Shown: positions 43,920 through 53,598 of the stretch, piece by piece
Position numbering within the stretch: the first letter of the stretch is position 1
Layout: every line of letters begins with the position of its first letter
Origin: Rhizobium grahamii CCGE 502
GTDB taxonomy: Bacteria > Pseudomonadota > Alphaproteobacteria > Rhizobiales > Rhizobiaceae
Assembly (NCBI RefSeq): GCF_000298315.2
Contig: NZ_AEYE02000036.1
Span: 124,001 to 188,000 of the forward strand
DNA: 64,000 nt
Direction: 5' to 3'
The notes under the pieces: model-generated
The model's input: only the letters and a program-made list of their open reading frames with translations
What the model was told of the DNA's origin: nothing
Database searches by the model: none
Translations under genes and position numbers: made by a program

Positions 43920-46367
43920 CTATGCGTTGTCACCTTCAGTGGAGGTGGCCCCTCTCAATTCGGCCGTGCTCTTGACACCCCATTTCCAGCCGCTGATTTC
44001 GGGCATGTCATCGCCATGCTTCTGGATGTATTGCCGGTGTTCAATCAGCTTTTCGCGGATCGCCTGCTTGAAGTAGGCGGCACTGGCGCCAAGCTGCGGC
44101 AGTCGATCGATGACGTCCTCAACCAGATGGAAGCGGTCGAGCTCGTTCAGGACGACCATGTCAAAGGGTGTCGTGGTCGTGCCCTCCTCCTTGTACCCCC
44201 GCACATGCAGATTGTCGTGGTTGGTGCGCCGGTAGGTCAGGCGATGAATCAGCCAGGGATACCCATGGAACGCGAAGATGATCGGCTTGTCCTTGGTGAA
44301 GAAAGCATCGAAATCGCGGTCGGACAGCCCATGCGGATGTTCGCTCGACGGCTGCAGCTTCATGAGATTGACGACGTTGATGACGCGGACCTTCAGATCC
44401 GGCAAATGCTCGCGGAGCAACTGCACCGCGGCCAGCGTTTCCAGCGTTGGAACATCGCCGCAGCATGCCATGACGACATCGGGCTCGCTGCCCTTGTCGG
44501 AGCTGGCCCATTCCCAGATACCGAGGCCTTCCGCACAATGCTTGATCGCCTCATCCATCGTCAGCCACTGCGGTGAAGGCTGCTTGCCGGCAACGACGAC
44601 ATTCACGTAGTTGCGGCTGCGCAGGCAATGGTCAGTGACGGAAAGCAGCGTGTTGGCGTCCGCCGGCAGATAAACGCGGATCACTTCGGCCTTCTTGTTG
44701 ACCACATGGTCGATGAAACCCGGATCCTGGTGGCTGAAGCCATTGTGATCCTGGCGCCAGACATGCGAGCTCAGGAAGTAGTTAAGCGATGCGATCGGTC
44801 GCCGCCATGGGATGTCGTTGCACACCTTCAGCCATTTGGCATGCTGGTTGAACATCGAATCGATGATGTGGATGAACGCTTCGTAGCAGGAGAAGAAGCC
44901 GTGCCGTCCAGTCAGGAGGTAGCCTTCCAGCCAGCCCTGGCACTGATGCTCGCTCAACACCTCCATGACGCGCCCGTCGGGCGACAGGTGATCGTCCTCA
45001 GGGTAGATCTCCGCCATGTAGCAGCGGTCCGTAACCTCAAGCACGTCCTGCCAGCGGTTGGAGTTGTTCTCGTCGGGGCTGAATAACCGGAAGTTATTGC
45101 TGTTCAGGTTCAACTTCATGACGTCACGCAGGAATTTACCCATGACTCGCGCGGATTCGGTCGTTGTCGCGCCGGGGCTCGGCACCGAGACGGCGTAATC
45201 GCGGAAGTCGGGCATCTTCAGATCTCGCAGCAGCAGCCCACCGTTTGCGTGCAGGTTGTCGCTCATGCGGCGATGACCCGTCGGGGCCAACGCGGCGACT
45301 TCGGCGCGAAGCTTTCCGCCCTCGTCGAAGAGTTCCTCTGGTTTGTAAGTATTCATCCAGTGCTGCAGAATCTTGATGTGCTCGGGCTTGTCCATTTCGC
45401 CCATCGGGACCTGGTGTGCTCTCCAGTAACCCTCGCACTTCTTGCCATCGATTTCGCTTGGGCAGGTCCAGCCTTTCGGCGTCCGGAAGACGATCATCGG
45501 CCACGCCGGACGCTTCAGATTGCCTTTCTCGCGCGCCTCCGCCCAGATCCGCTTGATCTCTGCGACGGCTGTATCCATGGCGGCAGCCAATTGCTGCTGC
45601 ACCTTGTCGGGCTCATGCCCCTCGACGAACAGCGGCGCATAGCCCATCCCTTCGAAGAACTTCCTCAGTTCGGGCTCGGGAATGCGCGCCAGGAAGCACG
45701 GGTTGGCGATCTTGTAGCCGTTGAGGTGCAAGATCGGCAGCACACATCCATCGCGGGCCGGATTGAGAAACTTGTTACCGTGCCATCCCGTGGCGAGCGG
45801 GCCGGTTTCCGCCTCGCCGTCGCCGACGACGCAAGCGACAATCAGGTCGGGATTGTCGAAAGCCGCGCCGTAGGCATGGCTCAAGGCGTAACCCAGTTCG
45901 CCGCCCTCATGGATGCTTCCAGGCGTTTCGGGAGCGACGTGGCTCGGAATTCCACCAGGGAAGCTGAACTGTTTGAACAGGGCCTTCATCCCTTCGGCGT
46001 CCTCGCCGATATTCGGGTAGAACTCGCTGTAGGTCCTTTCCAGATAGGCATGCGCGACAAGTGACGGCCCACCATGGCCGGGGCCGATCACATAGATCAT
46101 GTTGAGGTCGTCGCGTTTGATCACGCGATTCAAATGCACGTAGAGCATGTTCAAGCCCGGCGTCGTTCCCCAGTGGCCAAGCAGCCTTGGCTTGATGTGC
46201 TCACGCTTGAGCGGCTCCTTCAGGAGCGGATTGTCGAGCAGATAAATCTGTCCGACCGAAAGATAGTTCGATGCGCGCCAGTAGGCGTCCATCAAGCGCA
46301 GTTCGTCGGCTCCCAGCGGAGCGGCTTTTGCCTGATAATCGTCGGTTGAAAGAGTGGCATTCGTCAT
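43920..46367 (-). CDS. xfp: Xylulose-5-phosphate/fructose-6-phosphate phosphoketolase
   Basis: An 815-residue thiamine-diphosphate enzyme that splits xylulose 5-phosphate (or fructose 6-phosphate) with phosphate into acetyl phosphate and an aldose phosphate. Motifs are [30 protein letters not shown], the TPP site [20 protein letters not shown], and the C-terminal [13 protein letters not shown]-type block. The ATG at 46367 has TAGGAGG 6 bases upstream. It is followed after 107 bases by the GH94 phosphorylase, so glucose 1-phosphate made there could feed this route. No acetate kinase or phosphotransacetylase gene is adjacent. Confidence 0.93.
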   Translation of the reverse strand: MTNATLSTDDYQAKAAPLGADELRLMDAYWRASNYLSVGQIYLLDNPLLKEPLKREHIKPRLLGHWGTTPGLNMLYVHLNRVIKRDDLNMIYVIGPGHGGPSLVAHAYLERTYSEFYPNIGEDAEGMKALFKQFSFPGGIPSHVAPETPGSIHEGGELGYALSHAYGAAFDNPDLIVACVVGDGEAETGPLATGWHGNKFLNPARDGCVLPILHLNGYKIANPCFLARIPEPELRKFFEGMGYAPLFVEGHEPDKVQQQLAAAMDTAVAEIKRIWAEAREKGNLKRPAWPMIVFRTPKGWTCPSEIDGKKCEGYWRAHQVPMGEMDKPEHIKILQHWMNTYKPEELFDEGGKLRAEVAALAPTGHRRMSDNLHANGGLLLRDLKMPDFRDYAVSVPSPGATTTESARVMGKFLRDVMKLNLNSNNFRLFSPDENNSNRWQDVLEVTDRCYMAEIYPEDDHLSPDGRVMEVLSEHQCQGWLEGYLLTGRHGFFSCYEAFIHIIDSMFNQHAKWLKVCNDIPWRRPIASLNYFLSSHVWRQDHNGFSHQDPGFIDHVVNKKAEVIRVYLPADANTLLSVTDHCLRSRNYVNVVVAGKQPSPQWLTMDEAIKHCAEGLGIWEWASSDKGSEPDVVMACCGDVPTLETLAAVQLLREHLPDLKVRVINVVNLMKLQPSSEHPHGLSDRDFDAFFTKDKPIIFAFHGYPWLIHRLTYRRTNHDNLHVRGYKEEGTTTTPFDMVVLNELDRFHLVEDVIDRLPQLGASAAYFKQAIREKLIEHRQYIQKHGDDMPEISGWKWGVKSTAELRGATSTEGDNA

Positions 46368-46384
46368 CGTCAGCCTCCTATCGA

Positions 46385-46680
46385 CTGTCATCATATCTTC
46401 ATGCTTGCCGAAGTGGCAGGGGCTTATCCGCCAGCCGGTCGAACTGTCCGCAACCTTGAATGTTCGGTTGAACGATGGCCTGAACCCGTAAAGCCGCGCC
46501 ATCCCGAGATTCAGGCTGCCGCAGTTGAGGACAGTTGGAATGACAATTTCGGGCGCAAATGGCAGGGACGCCACAACGACCCAAGGAGAGTCCCGTCGTC
46601 CGGTCCGAACGGCGCCCCGCGCGCGCTGTGATCGAAAAACTCCCGGCGCACTCCACCAACCTCCAGCGTCAGCCAGGGAC
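46385..46680 (-). pseudogene. Glucoamylase-like (PF10091, GH144-related) C-terminal remnant
   Basis: Two minus-strand frames, offset by one base, rebuild a conserved block of the glucoamylase-like family. The first gives [20 protein letters not shown]; the second continues [18 protein letters not shown] and [13 protein letters not shown] with a GW..SP after it. This family includes endo-beta-1,2-glucanases. Only the last 90 or so codons remain, frameshifted, upstream of phosphoketolase. Confidence 0.6.
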
Positions 46681-46689
46681 CATCGCGCG

Positions 46690-46990
46690 CGGTAAACCCC
46701 GGGCCATCTTGGCGGCGAACTCTCGAATGATGATGCCACGCTCCTGATGGGTGACGAAGGTGGCCTCCGGAACCTCTTTTCCGGCAAGTGACGAAAGCGC
46801 GATCTGAATGAGGTAGTTTTCCGTAGCTGCCCGGAAACAATCCCGTCGCCGCGACGAGTTTAGGATCCGTGGCGAGCGCTTCGGCCTCGTCGGCGCCATT
46901 GCCGACCGCGATCGAGAAGTACTCGACGTGGCCCCGGGGCAAGCGCCTGCAACGAGTTGCAGATGTCTCACGAGCAAAGCCATGGATCAT
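46690..46990 (-). pseudogene. Sugar-type periplasmic binding protein, C-terminal remnant
   Basis: Frames read together give [37 protein letters not shown], then in the adjacent frame [19 protein letters not shown]. This is the late part of an RbsB/LacI-type sugar-binding fold. At least one frameshift near 46800 and loss of the N-terminus make it a pseudogene. It precedes the glucoamylase-like remnant on the same strand, as in a sugar-uptake locus. Confidence 0.55.
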
Positions 46991-47019
46991 TAGTTTCAGC
47001 TGAACGCCGGCAGAAAAAA

Positions 47020-47763
47020 CTAATGTGTCAAGATTTGACTTAAAAACAGCTTGGTCCGCTCGTGTTGGGGATTGGTGAAGAAGTCTTTCGGTTTGCCTTC
47101 CTCGACGATTTGGCCTGAATTCATGAAGATGACCCGATCGGCGACGGCGCGTGCGAAGCCCATTTCATGGGTCACGCAGACCATCGTCATGCCGTCCTTG
47201 GCAAGGCCGGTCATCGTCTCCAGAACTTCCGAGACCATTTCCGGGTCGAGCGCCGAGGTCGGCTCGTCGAAGAGCATCACGGCAGGCTCCATGCAGAGCG
47301 AGCGGGCGATCGCAACGCGCTGCTGCTGGCCGCCGGAAAGCTGGATCGGGTATTTGTTGGCCTGCTCGGGAATGCGCACGCGCTCCAGGAATTTCAGCGC
47401 CGTCTTCTTAGCTTCCGCCGCCGGCACGCCCTTGATCCACATCGGCCCGACCATGCAGTTCATCAGCACCGTCATATGCGGGAAGAGATTGAAATGCTGG
47501 AACACCATTCCGACATTCTTGCGGACCCCGCCGACGTTCCGCATCTTGTTGTGCAGCGTGATGCCGTTGACCGAAATTTCGCCTTCCTGATGCGCTTCCA
47601 GCCGGTTGAAGCAGCGAATCAGCGTCGACTTGCCGGAGCCCGAGGGACCGCAGACGACGATTCGCTCGCCCTTGCTGACCGTCAGGTTGATATCCTTCAG
47701 CACCTGAAACGTGCCGTACCACTTGGAAACGTTCTTCGCTTCGATGATCTTGTCGCCGTTCAT
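47020..47763 (-). CDS. Polar amino acid ABC transporter ATP-binding protein
   Basis: A 247-residue ATPase of the GlnQ/HisP type. Walker A is [14 protein letters not shown], the Q-loop [16 protein letters not shown], the signature [16 protein letters not shown], Walker [16 protein letters not shown], and the switch CVTHEMGFA. The ATG at 47763 overlaps the permease stop by four bases (ATGA), so the two are translationally coupled. It is the last gene of the minus-strand arm of the catabolic island. Confidence 0.92.
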   Translation of the reverse strand: MNGDKIIEAKNVSKWYGTFQVLKDINLTVSKGERIVVCGPSGSGKSTLIRCFNRLEAHQEGEISVNGITLHNKMRNVGGVRKNVGMVFQHFNLFPHMTVLMNCMVGPMWIKGVPAAEAKKTALKFLERVRIPEQANKYPIQLSGGQQQRVAIARSLCMEPAVMLFDEPTSALDPEMVSEVLETMTGLAKDGMTMVCVTHEMGFARAVADRVIFMNSGQIVEEGKPKDFFTNPQHERTKLFLSQILTH

Positions 47764-48734
47764 CGGACTTTGCTCCTGGCGTAATGACGCTCGATGCGGG
47801 ATTGGATGAGCTCCAGGCAGATCGACATGATCCAATAGAGCATGGCGGCCGAGATCAGCATTTCCATGTGCTGGAAGGTCTTCTGGCCGAGCGTGCGGGC
47901 GAGGAACATCAGCTCCCAAACGCCGATAACAGAAACCAGCGAGCTGTCCTTCAACATGGAGATGAACTGGTTCCCGGTCGGCGGGATGATGACCGGCAAC
48001 GCCTGCGGCAGGATGATCTTGCGCATGGTGATGCCGAAGCCAAAGCCGATCGAGCGTGATGCCTCCCACTGGCCGCGGTCGATGCTCTGGATCCCCGAAC
48101 GAAAAATCTCGGTCATGTAGGCGCCGTAGCAGAGTGACAGGGCGAGAATACCGGCTGGTACCGCATCGATCACGAAGCCGAGCTGCGGCAGGCCGAGATA
48201 GATCAAGTAGACCTGCATCAGCAGCGGCAGACCACGGAAGAACGAGGTGTAGAAGCTGGCGATCGCATAGGCGAAGCCATTGGTCGAGAGCTTGGCAACA
48301 GCGCCCAGGATGGCGATCGCCGACGCGATGATGATCGAAACGGCGGAGACATAGATCGTCGTCACCAGGCCCTGGGTGATCATGAAGGGCAGCTTTTCGA
48401 CCATGAACGGCAGGCTCAGGTGAAATGTCGCGAAGAAGGCAAGAAACAGAAGCAGCAGCTCCAGCCAGACGACTGCGATCTGCACCCTGAGCGGCGCAAA
48501 GCCGATCAGCACGACATTGAGCACGAACATGACGGCGATGACAAAGGCGATCGCGAAGCGTCCGTAAAGGCCACTGGCAAAGGGATCCCCGATTACCGGA
48601 CGCATCAATTCGCCCACCGCCGTGCCGGTCATGTTGAACATCAGGAAGAAAGCCAGCACGACCGCAAACATCGTCGCGATGAACCACGGCTTATGGACGA
48701 GCACTTCAGACTCGACGGTATCGGGATAAAGCAT
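47760..48734 (-). CDS. Polar amino acid ABC transporter permease
   Basis: A 324-residue permease of the HisM/GlnP family, longer than usual because of three extra N-terminal hydrophobic segments ([18 protein letters not shown] and following). The core includes [38 protein letters not shown] and the EAA loop [20 protein letters not shown]. Only one permease is present, so it should act as a homodimer. It lies between the binding protein and the ATPase. Confidence 0.9.
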   Translation of the reverse strand: MLYPDTVESEVLVHKPWFIATMFAVVLAFFLMFNMTGTAVGELMRPVIGDPFASGLYGRFAIAFVIAVMFVLNVVLIGFAPLRVQIAVVWLELLLLFLAFFATFHLSLPFMVEKLPFMITQGLVTTIYVSAVSIIIASAIAILGAVAKLSTNGFAYAIASFYTSFFRGLPLLMQVYLIYLGLPQLGFVIDAVPAGILALSLCYGAYMTEIFRSGIQSIDRGQWEASRSIGFGFGITMRKIILPQALPVIIPPTGNQFISMLKDSSLVSVIGVWELMFLARTLGQKTFQHMEMLISAAMLYWIMSICLELIQSRIERHYARSKVR

Positions 48735-48756
48735 CTCTTGTCCCTTGCGGCAAATC

Positions 48757-48780
48757 GACGGTCCGGTTGCCCGGGCCGTC
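48757..48780 (-). promoter_or_regulatory. Stem-loop between binding-protein and permease genes
   Basis: On the minus strand GACGG-C-CCGG, a GCAA tetraloop, then CCGG-A-CCGTC: a 9-pair stem with one mismatch capped by a GNRA loop, in the 61-base gap after the binding-protein stop. Such hairpins often protect the upstream message and raise binding-protein levels over permease. Confidence 0.5.
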
Positions 48781-48795
48781 TGCTTCTGGCGGTGG

Positions 48796-49629
48796 TTACT
48801 TTACGACCGTGTAGTCTACTCCATACCACTTGACGGAGAGCTTGCTCAGCGTGCCGTCGGCCTGCATGGCCTTCACGGCTTCGGCGATCTTAGCGTTGAA
48901 TTCCTTGTCGCCATGCTCGATCGCAACGGCGAGCGGCTCGTAGAAGACGGGGTCGCCGATCTGCTTGATCGGATAGCCGGCCTTCACTGCATCGAGAATG
49001 CTCGGCAGCGACGAGACGGCGGCATCGAGACGGGTGCCATCACCAAGACGCAGATCGTCGAAGGCGGTGGTCGAGTTGGAGTAGGACTTCACTTCCTTGG
49101 GCTTGAACTCGTACTTGAAGGGAGGCGCACCGGCAGCATCAAGCGTCAGGTCGCCGTTGGCATAGGCTTCGAACGTCGAAGTCGCCGTCGTGCCGACCAC
49201 CTTGCCGTCGAGATCGGAAAGCTTGGTCGCCTTGCTGTCCTTGTGAACGGCAACCGCTGCCGGGGTGTAGTAGTAGACGGCCGGAAAGTCGAAAATCTCG
49301 GCGCGTTTCTTGGTCGGCGTCATCGAGCCGACATGCATGTCCCAGCGGCCTGCCCAGTTGCCGGCAGTGATGATGTCCCAGCCCGGGGTTACGAACTCGA
49401 CCTTCACGCCGAGACGCTTGCCGATATCCTTGGCGACATCGATATCGAAACCGTCGAGTTCGTTCTTCTCGTTCATGAAGGATTGCGGCGCCCAGTTGGC
49501 GTCGGTCGCAACCTTCAGGTCCTTGGCCGCCATGACGCGGTCGAGGACCGCACCCGCATTGGCCGGGAGGGCGGCGAGGGCGACGGCGAGCGATGCTGCC
49601 GCTGCGGAAATCTTGCTCAGTCTGTTCAT
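48796..49629 (-). CDS. Polar amino acid ABC transporter substrate-binding protein
   Basis: A 277-residue periplasmic protein of the SBP_bac_3 family. A Sec signal (MNRLSKISAAAASLAVALAA) ends near ANA-GAV. Typical segments are LKVATDANWAPQSFMNE, ELDGFDIDVAKDIGKRLGVK and DGKVVGTTATSTFEAYA. The ATG at 49629 has AAGGGAACC upstream. Lacking the usual arginine-rich ligand loop that would identify a specific amino acid, its ligand is unknown; context suggests the substrate of the adjacent oxidative pathway. Confidence 0.9.
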   Translation of the reverse strand: MNRLSKISAAAASLAVALAALPANAGAVLDRVMAAKDLKVATDANWAPQSFMNEKNELDGFDIDVAKDIGKRLGVKVEFVTPGWDIITAGNWAGRWDMHVGSMTPTKKRAEIFDFPAVYYYTPAAVAVHKDSKATKLSDLDGKVVGTTATSTFEAYANGDLTLDAAGAPPFKYEFKPKEVKSYSNSTTAFDDLRLGDGTRLDAAVSSLPSILDAVKAGYPIKQIGDPVFYEPLAVAIEHGDKEFNAKIAEAVKAMQADGTLSKLSVKWYGVDYTVVK

Positions 49630-49773
49630 GCAATGGTTCCCTTTATTGTCATTCTTGGTTTTGGCCCGGGCTAATTCCCGTACCGTCATGCAATCTTGAT
49701 GTCGAAGAGGCCTTTTCGTCTTCCGGCGATCTGAAGCAGCCGCAGGACGGTCGCTTCCTTGAAACGATGGAAG

Positions 49774-50163
49774 TCAGAGCTCTCCTTTCTGCCGCATCTC
49801 GTCGCGGACGGAGCGGGCAACCCGGAAGGCTTCGACGCCGGCCGGAATACCGCAATAGACGGCGATCTGGACGAGCGCTGCGCGCAGTTCATCCTCGGTC
49901 AGCCCGTTGCGGATCGAGCCCCGGAAGTGGATGCCGAATTCATGCATGCGGTTGAGCGCCGCCAGCATGCCGAGGTTCAGGAGGCTGCGTTGCTTAAGGT
50001 CCAGGCCGTCATCGGTCCAGGCCGTGCCCCAGCAATATTCGTTGAGCACGTCCTGAAACGGTGCCGAGAAGCTATCGGCGCCATTGATGGCGCGGTCGAC
50101 ATAATCGTCACCCAGCACCTTGCGGCGAACGGCTTCACCGCTCTTTCTAAGTGCTTCATCCAA
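49774..50163 (-). CDS. Carboxymuconolactone decarboxylase family protein
   Basis: A 129-residue CMD-fold protein of the PcaC type: EYCWGTAWTDDGLDLKQRSL, LNLGMLAALNRMHEFGIH, FRGSIRNGLTEDELRAALVQ and VYCGIPAGVEAFRVA. The peroxidase-type CxxC of AhpD is absent. The start is TTG at 50163, decided by AAGGAGG 6 bases upstream; it overlaps the hydrolase stop by eight bases. It probably acts on a ring-opened or lactone intermediate of the pathway. Confidence 0.88.
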   Translation of the reverse strand: MDEALRKSGEAVRRKVLGDDYVDRAINGADSFSAPFQDVLNEYCWGTAWTDDGLDLKQRSLLNLGMLAALNRMHEFGIHFRGSIRNGLTEDELRAALVQIAVYCGIPAGVEAFRVARSVRDEMRQKGEL

Positions 50164-50965
50164 GGTTCGCCTCCTTAGTGGTCAGGAAATCACGCATCAG
50201 ATTCGCCACCGTCTGCGGCGCCTCGATCAGGATGGAGTGGCGCAGGCCCGGCAGGATCGACAGCGTCGAGCCCGGGATGCGCTCGTGCATGTAGCGGGCC
50301 ATGCGCGGGTTAGACCCGGCATCGTCTTCTCCCGTCGCAATCAGCGTCGGGCAGCGGATCTGATCGAGGAACCCCCCGAAGTCGGTTTCGGCCAGCACAC
50401 GGTAGGCTGCCGCATAGCACTCCGGATCATTCTCGGCATCGCGCTGCCGTAGCCCTGCGATCACCGCCGGGTTCGCGGCCTGGAACTCTTCCGTCAGCCA
50501 TCGCGACAGCGAGGCATTGTGATGGTCGGCAGGCGTACCCGCACGCAGCGCCGCCAGGCGCTCCAGAACCCGCGTGCGCTCTTCGGGCGTGCGCCCGGCC
50601 ACCGTCGAGAGCAGCACCAGCTTGCGCAGCCGGTCGAGGTGGGTCAGCGCCAGGCGCTGGGCGATAAGCCCGCCGAGCGAAAAACCAGCGAGATTGAAGG
50701 TCGAGAAGCCTGCCTTGTCGGCCAGCGCCAGCGCCTCGTTGACGAAATAGTCGATCTCGTAGTGGCCCTTCACTCGGCTGGAATGGCCGTGGCCGCGCAG
50801 GTCGAAGGTCAGGATCGTGAAGCTGTCCTTCAGGCGCTCGACGACGCCAGACCATGCTTCGAGATAGGAGCCGACGCCGTGGATGCAGATCAGCGGATCG
50901 CCGCGACCGTCGATCCGGTAGTTGAGCGTCACGTCTCCGACGGTATGGCGCTGTGCCTCTGCCAT
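50156..50965 (-). CDS. Alpha/beta-fold hydrolase (PcaD/RutD-like)
   Basis: A 269-residue hydrolase. The oxyanion segment is PLICIHGVGSYLEAW, the nucleophile elbow is NLAGFSLGGLIAQ (Ser in GFSLGG), the acid is in LIATGEDDAGSNP, and the catalytic histidine is in LPGLRHSILIEAP. It resembles PcaD enol-lactonase and RutD. It is co-transcribed with the LLM monooxygenase (stop and start one base apart) and overlaps the CMD gene. Confidence 0.9.
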   Translation of the reverse strand: MAEAQRHTVGDVTLNYRIDGRGDPLICIHGVGSYLEAWSGVVERLKDSFTILTFDLRGHGHSSRVKGHYEIDYFVNEALALADKAGFSTFNLAGFSLGGLIAQRLALTHLDRLRKLVLLSTVAGRTPEERTRVLERLAALRAGTPADHHNASLSRWLTEEFQAANPAVIAGLRQRDAENDPECYAAAYRVLAETDFGGFLDQIRCPTLIATGEDDAGSNPRMARYMHERIPGSTLSILPGLRHSILIEAPQTVANLMRDFLTTKEANLG

Positions 50966-50966
50966 G

Positions 50967-52043
50967 TCAGCCTGCCGCCACCTTGCGATGCTTGTCCTTT
51001 TCGCGCGCGGCGAAGAAGGGCATGATTTCCTTGACGAACAGCTCTATCGTCCGCTTCTGCAACTCGAAGGGCAGGTTGAAGGTCAGGCCGAGGCAGTACT
51101 GATCCACACCGGCTTCTTCGTAGACCAGCAGCTTCTCGATCGCCTCGTCAGGGGTGCCGAACATCAGATTCTTGCGGATATTGTCCGGATTGTAGTTGTC
51201 CTTGCCCCTGACGGCTTCGTAGGGCACCGCTTCCGGGAAGCCATCGCGAACGGCGCCGATATTCTGCATCAGGTTTTCGAAGGAGCGGCCGTAGTCCACG
51301 CTGTGCTTGACCGCGAGTTCCCAGCCGTCGGCCCTGTCGTAGACACAGGTGCGGCGCTGCATCATGAAGCGCGGGCGCGGTACCTCCGGATGATCGGCAA
51401 CCGCCTTGTTGAACTTGTCGGCTAGAACCTGGATCTCGGCTGCCGGCTGCGAAAGCGGCGTTGAGAGAATGCTGGCGCCATTGGCGATCGCCCAGTCGAA
51501 GGAGCCGGGATCGCGGGCAGCGACCCAGATCGGCGGATGCGGCTGCTGCAGCGGCTTCGGCACCGAGGTCGCGGCCGGGAATTTCCAGTATTGCCCGTCA
51601 TGGGCGTAATCGCCGGCCCAGAGCTTCTTCACGGCCGGGACGATCTCCTTCATGTAGGCGACGCCTTCCTGCTGCGGCATGCCGCCAGCCATCCGGTCGA
51701 ACTCGTACTGGTAAGAGCCGCGGGCGATGCCGAATTCCAGGCGGCCGTTGGTCAGATGATCACAGAGCGCGGATTCCCCGGCGAGCCGGATCGGGCTCCA
51801 GTAGGGCGCGACCAGCGTCGAGGTGCCCAGGCGGATATGCTGGGTATGCTGCGCCAACCAGACCAGCGTCTGGAATGGATTGGGAGAAATCGTGCACTCG
51901 ATCGTGTGGTGCTCGGCGGTCCACAAAGCCTCGAAACCGCCTTCGTCGGCCATGCGGGCCAGTTCCAGCAGGTTGTTCTTGACCTTCGACATCGGAACAT
52001 CGGGCGAGAAGCGTTCCATGGTCAGCGATACTGCGAATTTCAT
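50967..52043 (-). CDS. LLM-class flavin-dependent monooxygenase
   Basis: A 358-residue luciferase-like TIM barrel: MKFAVSLTMERFSPDVPMSK, GGFEALWTAEHHTIECTISP, HIRLGTSTLVAPYWSPIRLA, GRLEFGIARGSYQYEFDRMA and PHPPIWVAARDPGS. Reduced flavin should come from the flavin reductase at the head of the operon. The ATG at 52043 has GGGAGG 7 bases upstream. It is related to, but clearly distinct from, RutA, which opens the uracil ring, so ring oxidation of a nitrogen heterocycle is a working idea only. Confidence 0.9.
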   Translation of the reverse strand: MKFAVSLTMERFSPDVPMSKVKNNLLELARMADEGGFEALWTAEHHTIECTISPNPFQTLVWLAQHTQHIRLGTSTLVAPYWSPIRLAGESALCDHLTNGRLEFGIARGSYQYEFDRMAGGMPQQEGVAYMKEIVPAVKKLWAGDYAHDGQYWKFPAATSVPKPLQQPHPPIWVAARDPGSFDWAIANGASILSTPLSQPAAEIQVLADKFNKAVADHPEVPRPRFMMQRRTCVYDRADGWELAVKHSVDYGRSFENLMQNIGAVRDGFPEAVPYEAVRGKDNYNPDNIRKNLMFGTPDEAIEKLLVYEEAGVDQYCLGLTFNLPFELQKRTIELFVKEIMPFFAAREKDKHRKVAAG

Positions 52044-52082
52044 TTGTTTGCCTCCCTTGCGGGTTCAGTTCTTTGCGTTCCG

Positions 52083-53597
52083 TCACTTCAGACGGATGAC
52101 GAAGGGGTCCTGCATGGCGCCGGAGTAATCGATGATCACGTTCTTCAACCGCGAGAATTCATGCATCACCTCGAAGCCGCCGCGCCGTCCGTAGCCGCTC
52201 TCCTTGAAGCCGCCATTAGCGGACATGAAGGAGGCCGAACGATAGGTATTGACCCAGACGGTGCCGGCTTCGATCTGGCTGGCGAAGCGCAGGGCACGAT
52301 CGATATCCTTGGTCCAGATGCCGGAGGCGAGGCCGTAATGGCTGTCATTGGCGAGTGCGATCATCTCCGCTTCATCGCGGAACGGCATGACGCCGACCAC
52401 GGGGCCAAAAATCTCGTCGCGCATGAAGCCCATGTCGTTTTGCGCATCGACCATCACTGTTGGTTCGTAGTACCAGCCGCCGCTCGAAAGACCTTCCTTC
52501 TGCGGACGGCGGCCACCGGCTGCGACCTTGGCGCCTTCCTTGACGCCAGAAGTGACGTAGCCCTCGACCTTGGAAAGCTGGTCGGCGAGCGCCAGCGGAC
52601 CGATATCGGTATCATCGACCGTCGGCAGGCCGACGCGGATGCGGGCGGTGCGGGCAATCAATGCGTCGATGAACTTGTCGTAGATGCTGGCCTCGACGAA
52701 GCAGCGCGAACCGGCAACGCAGGTCTGTCCGGCAGCGGCAAAGACGCCGGAGACGACGCCGTTGACGGCATGCTCGATCTCAACGTCGCCGAAGACCACA
52801 TGCGGCGACTTTCCGCCGAGCTCCATCGAGCAGGGCACGAGGTTCTGCGCCGCATTTCCGGCGATGCGGCGGCCCGTCGCCGTGCTGCCGGTGAAGACAT
52901 ATTTGGCGACGCCCGGATGGCGGGTCAGCGCTTCGCCGGCGCTCTTGCCGGTGCCGGTGACGACATTGACGACGCCTGCGGGGAAGCCGGCTTGATGAAT
53001 GAGTTCGGCCAGCGCCAGCGTAGAGGCAGTCGCGTGTTCCGACGGCTTGATGACGACGGTGTTGCCGATCGCCAGGCACGGCGCCAGCGTACCGGTCAGA
53101 AGCATCAGCGGCGAATTCCACGGCGTGATCATGCCGACGACGCCGAGCGGTTCGCGCAGATTGATGTTTAGCGTATCCATCCGGTTAATCGGGATGGTGT
53201 CCCCCTGCAGCTTGTCGGCCATGCCGGCGAAATAATGATAGCTGTCCGGCATCGAGCCCATCTGCGCCCGGGTTTCCTTGAGCAGCTTGCCGTTATCGCG
53301 CGTCTCGATCTCGGCAAGCGTATCGGCATTGGCGCGGACGAGTTCTGCGAGCTTACGAAGCAGCACGCCGCGGTCTGTCTGCGTCATGCGCCGCCAGGTC
53401 GGATTGCGGAAGGCGGCATTTGCGGCCGCCACGGCTGCCGCGACGTCATCAGCGTCGGCCTCCACGAATTTGTACCAGGGCGTGCCGGTGGTCGGATCGT
53501 AGCTGGCGATATAGTTGCCATTCTTAGGCGCCACGAATTCGCCGTTGATAAACAAGCCCTGGCGCGAACCTTCGATGGAGCTCACTGTCGTCTTCAT
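52083..53597 (-). CDS. Aldehyde dehydrogenase (NAD-type)
   Basis: A 504-residue ALDH. Visible marks are GMITPWNSPLMLLTGTLAPC, VIKPSEHATASTLALAELIH, the NAD-fold YVFTGSTATGRRIA, the general-base CSMELGGKSPHVVFGD (Glu), the nucleophile AAGQTCVAGSRCFVE (Cys) and DEIFGPVVGVMPF. It starts one base after the flavin reductase stop. It should oxidise the aldehyde released after monooxygenation. Confidence 0.93.
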   Translation of the reverse strand: MKTTVSSIEGSRQGLFINGEFVAPKNGNYIASYDPTTGTPWYKFVEADADDVAAAVAAANAAFRNPTWRRMTQTDRGVLLRKLAELVRANADTLAEIETRDNGKLLKETRAQMGSMPDSYHYFAGMADKLQGDTIPINRMDTLNINLREPLGVVGMITPWNSPLMLLTGTLAPCLAIGNTVVIKPSEHATASTLALAELIHQAGFPAGVVNVVTGTGKSAGEALTRHPGVAKYVFTGSTATGRRIAGNAAQNLVPCSMELGGKSPHVVFGDVEIEHAVNGVVSGVFAAAGQTCVAGSRCFVEASIYDKFIDALIARTARIRVGLPTVDDTDIGPLALADQLSKVEGYVTSGVKEGAKVAAGGRRPQKEGLSSGGWYYEPTVMVDAQNDMGFMRDEIFGPVVGVMPFRDEAEMIALANDSHYGLASGIWTKDIDRALRFASQIEAGTVWVNTYRSASFMSANGGFKESGYGRRGGFEVMHEFSRLKNVIIDYSGAMQDPFVIRLK

Positions 53598-53598
53598 G

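Noticed and set aside
44161-45504. Open frames overlapping phosphoketolase on the minus strand
   Set aside because: They are Arg- and Ser-rich shifted readings of the phosphoketolase gene, with no motif or ribosome site.
51537-53171. 544-codon plus-strand frame across the LLM and aldehyde dehydrogenase genes
   Set aside because: It is antisense to two clearly real genes and spans their boundary; composition is that of a mirror frame.
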